In this document: in pieces, positions 1 through 4,990 of the stretch
Position numbering within the stretch: the stretch's first letter is position 1
How the letters are laid out: every line of letters starts with the position of its first letter
Source of the DNA: Microbacteriaceae bacterium
GTDB taxonomy: Bacteria; Actinomycetota; Actinomycetes; Actinomycetales; Microbacteriaceae
Assembly (NCBI GenBank): GCA_947486475.1
Contig: CANKTR010000055.1
Span: 1-6,078 of the forward strand
Reading direction: 5' to 3'
Length of the DNA stretch: 6,078 bases
The notes under the pieces: model-generated
Seen by the model: the letters and a program-made list of their open reading frames with translations, nothing else
Database searches by the model: none
What the model was told of the DNA's origin: nothing
Program-made: the position numbers and the translations under genes

Positions 1-2
1 CG

Positions 3-1043
3 ACGGCCGCCAACGCCAGCTATTACGCGGGGATCGTCGCGGACAAATCCGTTCTTCGCAAGCTGGTTCAGTCAGGAACGCGCATTACACAGTTGGGCTA
101 TGCCGCGGAAGGCGAACCGTCCGAACTGGTCAACGAGGCCCAGATGGACATTTTTGCGATTGGCCGGGCGTCGGGCGCACAGGACGCCCTCGCGTTGTCA
201 GACTCCGTCAAGTTTGCACTCGACGAACTGGAAATTCGAGAAAAGGAGGCCGACCGGGGAATTGATGTTCCTACCGGCTTCCGCGAACTGGACGAAGTCA
301 CCAACGGACTTCAGCCGGGACAACTTATTCTCATCGCGGCGCGACCCGGACTCGGAAAGTCAACCCTCGCCCTCGACATTGCGCGCGCTTCAGCCCTGCA
401 CGCCAACGTTCCCACCGTGTTCTTTTCCCTGGAAATGAGTGCGAGAGAAATCACACACCGTTTCCTGGCGGCGGAAACCACCGTGCCTCTGACGGTGATT
501 CGGAAGGGCAAAACACTGAGTGCCGATACCTGGAAGCGCCTCAACTCGGTCCAAGCGCGAGTCGGCGAGACGCCGCTGTACATCGACGACAGCCCGAACC
601 TGACGCTGTCCGAGATCCGGGCCAAGTGCCGTCGACTCAAGGCGCAACGCGGAATCAAGCTCGTGATTATCGATTATCTGCAGCTCTTGACGAGTGGAAA
701 AAAGGCCGAGAACCGCCAACAGGAAGTGTCGGAATTCTCGCGCGCGCTGAAACTGCTGGCCAAGGAACTCGAAGTACCCATCGTCGCGCTGTCCCAGTTG
801 AACCGTGGCCCCGAACAAACTCAAGACAAACGACCGCTGCTGTCCCACCTTCGCGAATCGGGATCACTCGAACAAGACGCGGATATTGTCCTGCTGCTTC
901 ATCGCGAACGGCAGGCAGAGCAAGGCCAGAACACCAGCGACGCCGAAATCCTGATCGCGAAACACCGTAACGGGGAAATGCGCGACGTCAAGGTCCTCTT
1001 CGAAGGACACTATTCGCGCTTCAGCGACGTGGGTCCGGTCTAG
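3..1043 (+). CDS. dnaB: Replicative DNA helicase DnaB, 5'-truncated by window edge
   Basis: Hexameric 5'-3' helicase that unwinds DNA ahead of the replisome. The frame is open from base 3, so the gene enters from the left; 346 residues are visible and roughly 110 N-terminal residues are missing if the family length of about 455-460 holds. The visible part begins at the end of the N-terminal domain (TAANASYYAGIV, from base 3). A linker helix region (ELVNEAQ) follows, and then the RecA-like ATPase domain. Walker A GLGKST lies at 348-365, Walker B LVIIDYLQL at 660-686, the conserved RESGSLEQDAD block at 852-884, and the KHRNGE / GHYSRF C-terminal signatures near the end. Walker A is uninterrupted and no intein is present. 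The TTG at 93 lies inside conserved sequence and is not a start. The stop is TAG at 1041-1043. Identification is near certain. Confidence 0.97.
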   Translation, partial: TAANASYYAGIVADKSVLRKLVQSGTRITQLGYAAEGEPSELVNEAQMDIFAIGRASGAQDALALSDSVKFALDELEIREKEADRGIDVPTGFRELDEVTNGLQPGQLILIAARPGLGKSTLALDIARASALHANVPTVFFSLEMSAREITHRFLAAETTVPLTVIRKGKTLSADTWKRLNSVQARVGETPLYIDDSPNLTLSEIRAKCRRLKAQRGIKLVIIDYLQLLTSGKKAENRQQEVSEFSRALKLLAKELEVPIVALSQLNRGPEQTQDKRPLLSHLRESGSLEQDADIVLLLHRERQAEQGQNTSDAEILIAKHRNGEMRDVKVLFEGHYSRFSDVGPV

Positions 1044-1071
1044 ACGTCATCTCACGAACGAACGATTCGCG

Positions 1072-1077
1072 TATCCT
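1072..1077 (+). promoter_or_regulatory. Candidate -10 hexamer TATCCT, leaderless start
   Basis: TATCCT fits TANNNT and sits exactly 6 nt before the ATG at 1084, so transcription would start at or next to the A of the start codon. No purine-rich Shine-Dalgarno sequence lies between the dnaB stop and this ATG, which supports a leaderless mRNA. I see no convincing -35 hexamer at 16-19 nt spacing. Confidence 0.5.
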
Positions 1078-1083
1078 TGTGAC

Positions 1084-1659
1084 ATGGGGACTCTGGGGAA
1101 TGCCGTGCGACAGCTCGCCACACTTCGAGACAGTGCCCGGCCCTTTGCTCGCTCGACCATTGCGCTCATCGCGGGAATATCGATCACCTTTACCTACGAG
1201 CTCACGTCGTTCACATCGCTCACTTGGCTGACCATCATTGTGTCGGTGTCGGTGTTGATGTGGGATGGACCCAACACGCTCTTGAATAAAGCGGCGCTCT
1301 GGGCGACTGTGGTCGTGGCGGCAATGACGGTGCTGGGCTTGGTGATAGGCAGAATGTCCGCGGCCACCGCCCTGTCTCTGTCCGTTGCTCTGGTTGCGTT
1401 CGAGACGTCGCGCGCGTTTACGCGAGGCGACCGAATCTGGCTGTGGTCGACGGGCGTTCTCGCCGTAGGGCTATCAATCGCGTATTTCACCGTCGACACC
1501 AACGACCGCACCGCGGCGGGTCTGACTGGTGGCTGGGCGATTATTGCCGGCGTATTCGGTCTCATCTCTGCGGCGGATGTGATCGTGAAGCGGCGCCGCA
1601 CCGCGAAACTCCCCACACCCCCAACCGCGAAGGTGAAACCCCGTGCCTCGAAGCGATAA
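1084..1659 (+). CDS. Small multi-spanning membrane protein, function unknown
   Basis: A 191-residue integral membrane protein that I cannot assign to a characterised family. About six hydrophobic segments can be placed, at residues 22-40, 46-60, 70-89, 94-108, 117-135 and 145-166. The segment layout recalls HdeD/DUF308-type small membrane proteins, but no diagnostic motif is seen. The first 23 residues carry four arginines, and the tail after residue 169 is strongly basic (KRRRTAK, KVKPRASKR) with prolines. By the positive-inside rule both ends are probably cytoplasmic. The gene begins 40 nt after dnaB and the next gene overlaps its last 17 nt, so these two are probably co-transcribed. I chose ATG 1084 because hydrophobic sequence follows and a -10-like hexamer is correctly placed for leaderless expression. 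Confidence 0.82.
   Translation: MGTLGNAVRQLATLRDSARPFARSTIALIAGISITFTYELTSFTSLTWLTIIVSVSVLMWDGPNTLLNKAALWATVVVAAMTVLGLVIGRMSAATALSLSVALVAFETSRAFTRGDRIWLWSTGVLAVGLSIAYFTVDTNDRTAAGLTGGWAIIAGVFGLISAADVIVKRRRTAKLPTPPTAKVKPRASKR
1630..1636 (+). promoter_or_regulatory. Shine-Dalgarno AAGGTGA for the gene at 1643
   Basis: AAGGTGA lies inside the end of the upstream coding region with a 6-nt spacer to the GTG at 1643. It fixes that GTG as the start and gives the downstream gene its own ribosome entry, in contrast to the apparently leaderless genes around it. Confidence 0.65.
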
Positions 1660-1861
1660 AACCCGTCCCGCCGAACTCGTCGGGCTCTCCGCCGTCGCCG
1701 CATTCTTCGTCGGAGGTATTGTCCTCATGGTCACTCGCGATGTGACCCTGGCGTCAATCTTCGGGGGTGCGACGTTTGTCGTGACCATCATCACTCTCGC
1801 CATGTTGGTGCTGGCGATGAGCCCGCAGGTGTCAAAGCCCGACAACAACCCTCACGACTAG
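1643..1861 (+). CDS. 72-residue two-helix membrane protein, function unknown
   Basis: A small membrane protein starting at GTG, with a good Shine-Dalgarno 6 nt upstream and a 17-nt overlap with the preceding membrane-protein gene, so the pair is likely translationally linked. A short polar, charged N-terminus (residues 1-10) is followed by two hydrophobic segments, at about 11-30 and 35-59, separated by a TRD turn. A polar tail (SKPDNNPHD) ends the protein. The charge pattern and helical-hairpin form are all that can be read; no catalytic or ligand motif is visible. Similar tiny proteins in related genomes often carry unreliable automatic names, and I give none. Its stop TAG (1859-1861) interlocks with the stop of purB on the other strand. 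I am fairly confident it is a real gene; the function is unknown. Confidence 0.75.
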   Translation: MPRSDKTRPAELVGLSAVAAFFVGGIVLMVTRDVTLASIFGGATFVVTIITLAMLVLAMSPQVSKPDNNPHD

Positions 1862-3234
1862 CGCAGGTAATCGACGAGTTTCGATGCGTGTCCGATGTAG
1901 GTCGCGGGGGTCAGAGCGAGTAATCGAGCTTTGCCGTCCTCGGACATCTCGAGTCCCTCGATGAACGCTCGGAGTCCTTGCTCGGTGAGACGCTTTCCTC
2001 GAGTGAGTTCCTTGAGGAGTTCGTAGGGATTGTCGATAGTGGTCGTGCCGGCCGCTCGTTCGGCCCTCAAGACTGTCTGGATTGCCTCGCCGAGAACTTC
2101 GAGGTTCGCACCCAGGTCGTCGCTCAGCGCGGCATGATCCACGGCGATCTGCGTGAGTCCCTGCCGGATATTCGTCACGGCGAGAAGTGAATGGCCGAGC
2201 GCGACACCGAGATTTCGCTGCGTGGTCGAGTCGGTGAGGTCGCGCTGCAACCGTGACGTCACAAGAGTTGCCGCGAGAGCATCACCCAGGGCGGACGCGA
2301 TTTCGAGATTGGCTTCGGCGTTTTCAAACCGGATCGGGTTCACCTTGTGGGGCATCGTCGACGACCCGGTGGTGCCGGCGACGGGAATCTGTGTGATGAA
2401 GCCGAGCGAGATGTACGTCCACATGTCGGTACAGAGGTTGTGAAGGACACGGTTCACGTGGCTGATGCGGGTGAGGAGCGCCGCCTGATTGTCGTGGGGT
2501 TCGATCTGCGTCGTGAGCGGGTTCCAGTCGAGCCCAAGCGACTCAACGAAGTCATGAGACACGCGAATCCAGTCGACGTCGGGGGCGGCGGCGACGTGGG
2601 CGGAAAAGGTTCCCGTCGCACCCGAGAACTTGCCGGACAATCGCACGCTGTCGATGGAGTCGAGAAGGCGGGTGAGGCGATGGACGAAGACCGCGATTTC
2701 TTTTCCGAACGTCGTCGGGGTCGCGGGTTGCCCGTGGGTGCGGGACAGCATGGGCGTGTCCCGTTCCGCGCGCGCAAGGGCAGTCAAATCCTCCATCAGA
2801 GCGACCATCGCGGGCCGCCACACCTCGCGGACCGCGGAACCGAGGGTGATCCCGTACGCCAGATTGTTGATGTCCTCGCTCGTGCACGCGAAGTGGGTCA
2901 GTTCGGCAAGTCGCGACAGACCCAGCTTCTCGAGGTGTTCGCGAACGAGGTATTCCACCGCCTTGACATCGTGTTGGGTCGTCGCTTCGAGCTGGGCGAT
3001 GCGCGCGACATCGGCGTCACTGAAATTGGACGCAACATCACGGAGTCCGAGCCGCTCGTCGGCGCTCAACGTCGCCCCGAAAAGCCCCTCATCGACGAGC
3101 CGAATGATCCACTCGATCTCGACGTGAACCCGCGCTCGGTTGAGCCCCGCCTCGGACAGATGTTCGCCGATTTCGGCCACCGCCGCGTGGTAACGACCAT
3201 CGAGCGGGCTGAGCGGCTGAGGGGAGAGGACCAT
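1858..3234 (-). CDS. purB: Adenylosuccinate lyase PurB
   Basis: Cytosolic tetrameric lyase of purine synthesis. It releases fumarate twice, from SAICAR to give AICAR and from adenylosuccinate to give AMP. The 458 residues belong to the fumarase/aspartase superfamily and match the longer E. coli-type PurB (456 aa) in length and in the early PLDGRY motif (residues 9-14). Also visible are TSEDINN (118-124), the RTHGQPATPT region (165-174, His167 being the likely counterpart of the E. coli catalytic His171), and the signature loop GSSTMPHKVNP (290-300) holding the catalytic serine (Ser291 or Ser292). RDLTDST and ELTRGKR lie downstream. An in-frame TGA at 3249-3247 lies 15 nt upstream, so ATG 3234 is the first possible start. 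It stands alone, convergent with the small membrane gene and divergent from the gene at 3343. Confidence 0.97.
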   Translation of the reverse strand: MVLSPQPLSPLDGRYHAAVAEIGEHLSEAGLNRARVHVEIEWIIRLVDEGLFGATLSADERLGLRDVASNFSDADVARIAQLEATTQHDVKAVEYLVREHLEKLGLSRLAELTHFACTSEDINNLAYGITLGSAVREVWRPAMVALMEDLTALARAERDTPMLSRTHGQPATPTTFGKEIAVFVHRLTRLLDSIDSVRLSGKFSGATGTFSAHVAAAPDVDWIRVSHDFVESLGLDWNPLTTQIEPHDNQAALLTRISHVNRVLHNLCTDMWTYISLGFITQIPVAGTTGSSTMPHKVNPIRFENAEANLEIASALGDALAATLVTSRLQRDLTDSTTQRNLGVALGHSLLAVTNIRQGLTQIAVDHAALSDDLGANLEVLGEAIQTVLRAERAAGTTTIDNPYELLKELTRGKRLTEQGLRAFIEGLEMSEDGKARLLALTPATYIGHASKLVDYLR

Positions 3235-3240
3235 ACTCCT

Positions 3241-3246
3241 ATTCTC
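3241..3246 (-). promoter_or_regulatory. Weak -10-like hexamer GAGAAT upstream of purB
   Basis: Read on the minus strand, GAGAAT ends exactly 6 nt before the purB ATG and follows TGA, as in an extended -10. Only the A at position 2 and the T at position 6 fit TANNNT. The 6 nt between hexamer and ATG are AGGAGT, a Shine-Dalgarno-like string that ends only one base from the start codon, which is unusually close for ribosome binding. Either reading is possible. Confidence 0.3.
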
Positions 3247-3260
3247 TCAGTTTTCTCCCC

Positions 3261-3272
3261 AACCCACGGGTT
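3261..3272. repeat. 12-bp dyad AACCCACGGGTT in the divergent intergenic region
   Basis: The arms AACCC and GGGTT are perfect reverse complements around a 2-nt centre. The dyad lies 26 nt upstream of the purB start, between purB and the divergent micro-protein gene, a natural place for an operator. It is short and could be chance. The rest of 3235-3342 shows no gene or terminator. Confidence 0.3.
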
Positions 3273-3342
3273 CGCACCACCGTCCCACCTCCGACTGTCA
3301 CGACGCGCGGCCGGGCGGAAAATGCCCCACACTCCTGGAGTG

Positions 3343-3519
3343 ATGTGCGAACCGGCTTCTCCCGCTCAGCACCTCGTGGACGATGCGATTGCGGTGTTGG
3401 TGTTGTCACAATCGCGCGGCGGGTGGGCAGGCCCCGCTCGAAACGCCTTCGACGGCATCGCCGAGGAATTTCGCTCCCGACTCATCGTGTTGTCGTTGCG
3501 CCTGCGGACGAGCGGATGA
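3343..3519 (+). CDS. Micro-protein with WXG-like helix-turn, function unknown
   Basis: A 58-residue protein from ATG 3343; in-frame alternatives are GTG 3340 (59 aa) and ATG 3322 (65 aa), none with a well-spaced Shine-Dalgarno (GGAG at 3337-3340 is 2 nt from ATG 3343). The middle reads as a helix (residues 9-21), then a turn GGWAGPA, then a second amphipathic helix (FDGIAEEF through RLRT). The W-x-G followed by AxxAF resembles WXG100 (ESAT-6-like) proteins, but this one is much shorter than the usual 95-110 residues and lacks the YxxxD/E secretion motif. No membrane segment or signal peptide is seen. Its stop TGA (3517-3519) overlaps the ATG (3516-3518) of the hydrolase, a standard coupling arrangement, and this is the best evidence that the gene is real. 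The WXG assignment is inference. Confidence 0.6.
   Translation: MCEPASPAQHLVDDAIAVLVLSQSRGGWAGPARNAFDGIAEEFRSRLIVLSLRLRTSG
3516..3519 (+). promoter_or_regulatory. ATGA stop-start overlap
   Basis: The four bases ATGA hold the start codon of the hydrolase (3516-3518) and the stop codon of the micro-protein gene (3517-3519). Only weak purine-rich sequence (GCGGACGAG) precedes it, so reinitiation by ribosomes ending the upstream gene is the likely way the hydrolase is translated. Confidence 0.6.
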
Positions 3520-4547
3520 TCCCGCCCATATCCGTTTCCGCGGGGACGTTTCGATACACCCTCGAGGCTCTCGTCGTGCGGTCAGAGGACCTCCGTCGAA
3601 CGGTGGCGTTGTTGGATGAGGCGGCGTCCGAAATTGGCGCTCCGGGCCGACTGCTGTTCGACCCCGAGCGGGTGGCGTTATGGCACGAACTCAACCGTGT
3701 TGCGAGGGACATCGCCGACGTGCGAGACGACATCGATGGCGTCATCTCGACGATCGATCCGGGCGAAGCTTCGCGTTCGCGCATCGCAACCGGCGCCCCG
3801 TGGCCCCTGCTACGACCCCTCAGCCAGTGGGTCGTCGAACACACACCGGCCCAGCCTGTCCCCCCTCGCTTTGAACCGATGATGGTGACGAAACGCGCGG
3901 CGGCGGTCCCTGCCCCTCGCACTCTCGTCGATCGGAGCATGCGTATTCCGACCGGTGGCGATCAGGTCCGAATCGACCGATTCGATTCGGACGACGGGTT
4001 CCGATTCGAGGTCTACATCGCGGGTACCGACTTTTCTGCCGGACCCGAGAACCCGTGGTGGGCGGGGTCCAATGCGGACTTCCTTCGAACCGGTCAGGCC
4101 CGGTCCCTCTCGGCCACCGAAACCGCCCTTCGCGAAGCCGGCGTGACTCACGAGACCCCACTCGTCATCACGGGACACTCACAGGGCGGATTGATTGGGG
4201 TGGCGCTCGCCAGCTCCGGACGATTCACCGTGGATGCGGTCTTCACTATCGGCACTCCGGTCGGAGTCGTGGCCGACCCCCACGGTGTGCCGACCGTTCA
4301 CGTCGCACACCCCGAAGACCCCGTTCCGGCACTCGGAGGAACCGTCCACAACGCGAACGGAACGACCTGGTTGGTTCACCCCGAACCGCGCGTTCTCGGT
4401 GCTGACGCACACCTAGCCGAAAACTACCGGTCGTCCACCGCAGCGGTTGTTCAGTTGGGCGACCCGGCGCTGCAATCGCTGGAGTCGCGAATCCACGCAA
4501 CCACCGTGGGCACTGCGACCTGGTTTCGGGCGACGACTAGCGGCTAG
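3516..4547 (+). CDS. Alpha/beta hydrolase with N-terminal helical domain
   Basis: A 343-residue predicted serine hydrolase of the lipase-like alpha/beta fold; the substrate is unknown. Residues 6-110 look helical and charged (DLRRTVALLDEAASEI, ARDIADVRDDID). A proline-rich linker (about 111-135) leads to the catalytic part, which opens with FRFEVYIAGTDF (162-173). The nucleophile elbow is GHSQGG (220-225, Ser222). The acid is probably Asp268 in HPEDPVPAL, and the base probably His299 in ADAHLAENY, so the triad looks complete. No Sec signal peptide or membrane helix is seen. An upstream GTG (3345) in this frame would add 57 arginine-rich residues that lie over the micro-protein gene; I prefer ATG 3516, where the ATGA overlap occurs. 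Helical domain plus hydrolase beside a WXG-like partner suggests an ESX-type or cell-envelope role, but that is inference. Its 3' end overlaps the convergent gene by 11 nt. Confidence 0.8.
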   Translation: MIPPISVSAGTFRYTLEALVVRSEDLRRTVALLDEAASEIGAPGRLLFDPERVALWHELNRVARDIADVRDDIDGVISTIDPGEASRSRIATGAPWPLLRPLSQWVVEHTPAQPVPPRFEPMMVTKRAAAVPAPRTLVDRSMRIPTGGDQVRIDRFDSDDGFRFEVYIAGTDFSAGPENPWWAGSNADFLRTGQARSLSATETALREAGVTHETPLVITGHSQGGLIGVALASSGRFTVDAVFTIGTPVGVVADPHGVPTVHVAHPEDPVPALGGTVHNANGTTWLVHPEPRVLGADAHLAENYRSSTAAVVQLGDPALQSLESRIHATTVGTATWFRATTSG

Positions 4548-4941
4548 GGACAGTGGGGCTCATGAACGGCCGCAGCACGATACCGAGCAGCCAGTTGCAG
4601 AGGGATACGACGAGAGCGCCGATGACGCCCCACGAGAAATCGTCGATGACCAAGCCGAAGCCCATGAACGGTGTCACTTGCGACACGAGCATGAGCAATC
4701 CGGCGTTCACAACAATGGCAACGAGTCCCAGTGTGAGCAGATACAACGGGAAGGCAACGATTCGAATGAGGTTGCCGATGACCGCATTGACCACCCCGAA
4801 CACCGCGGCAACGGCGATGTAGGACAAGACGAGGTTGGGCTCGCCTTCACCGAAGGGAACGAGGTGGATGCCCTCGACAAACCAGTCGGCAACCCACAGG
4901 GCGGCGGTGTTGATGAGGAGACCTAAAATCAATCGGACCAT
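4537..4941 (-). CDS. YvlD / phage-holin-IV-like membrane protein
   Basis: A 134-residue membrane protein of the family annotated as phage holin family 4 or YvlD (DUF360). Four hydrophobic segments are visible, at about residues 3-20, 36-58, 64-88 and 103-124. The family pattern is clear in NAVIGNLIR (52-60), followed by FPLYLLTLGL (64-73) and then VVNAGLLML (77-85). These proteins are common chromosomal genes in Gram-positive bacteria; the holin name reflects sequence similarity, and no lysis role is implied. No endolysin or phage gene lies nearby. The start ATG has AAGG 7 nt upstream, and a TAAGGT hexamer ends 6 nt before it, so leadered or leaderless expression are both possible. It ends inside the convergent hydrolase gene by 11 nt and starts 49 nt from the divergent E1-alpha gene. 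Function unknown. Confidence 0.87.
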   Translation of the reverse strand: MVRLILGLLINTAALWVADWFVEGIHLVPFGEGEPNLVLSYIAVAAVFGVVNAVIGNLIRIVAFPLYLLTLGLVAIVVNAGLLMLVSQVTPFMGFGLVIDDFSWGVIGALVVSLCNWLLGIVLRPFMSPTVPSR

Positions 4942-4946
4942 ACCAA

Positions 4947-4952
4947 TACCTT
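4947..4952 (-). promoter_or_regulatory. Candidate -10 TAAGGT for the YvlD-like gene
   Basis: On the minus strand TAAGGT fits TANNNT and lies exactly 6 nt before the ATG at 4941. The same bases contain AAGG, which at 7 nt spacing could instead serve as a Shine-Dalgarno sequence. No good -35 is visible. Confidence 0.35.
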
Positions 4953-4978
4953 ACGACTCTCTGCACAGCCGAAACAGT

Positions 4979-4984
4979 TAGTCT
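4979..4984 (+). promoter_or_regulatory. Candidate -10 TAGTCT, leaderless start of E1-alpha
   Basis: TAGTCT fits TANNNT and ends exactly 6 nt before ATG 4991. The bases in between (TGACGT) and just upstream contain no Shine-Dalgarno sequence, so a leaderless mRNA is the simplest reading. The -35 position would fall close to the -10 of the divergent gene. Confidence 0.5.
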
Positions 4985-4990
4985 TGACGT

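Noticed and set aside
93..95. TTG as start of the helicase gene
   Set aside because: The frame is open to the left edge and the residues before it match the end of the DnaB N-terminal domain.
348..365. Possible DnaB intein at the Walker A site
   Set aside because: Walker A and the following blocks are continuous, with no inserted splicing domain.
1044..1071. Possible dnaB terminator
   Set aside because: Only a GAACGAACGA direct repeat and a weak CGAA/TTCG pairing are present; no stable hairpin or T-tract.
1194..1703. 169-codon minus-strand frame opposite the six-segment membrane gene
   Set aside because: Arginine-rich shadow with no domain; the plus-strand gene explains the region.
3345..3515. 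57-residue N-terminal extension of the hydrolase from GTG 3345
   Set aside because: The extension is arginine-rich and unlike a domain, lies in a different frame over the better-looking micro-protein gene, and an ATG with an ATGA coupling overlap follows.
2347..3519. 390-codon open frame on the plus strand, opposite purB
   Set aside because: It is the antisense shadow of purB, with charge-rich, repetitive composition and no recognisable domain. Only its last part, from about 3343 (outside purB), is kept as the micro-protein gene.
4447..4926. 159-codon plus-strand frame opposite the YvlD-like gene
   Set aside because: It runs antisense to a clear membrane protein and has a low-complexity Asp/Glu/Asn/His-rich translation, typical of the complement of a hydrophobic gene.
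4537..4941. Prophage remnant suggested by a holin-like protein
   Set aside because: The protein belongs to the widespread chromosomal YvlD-like family, and no phage, integrase or attachment signature is nearby.
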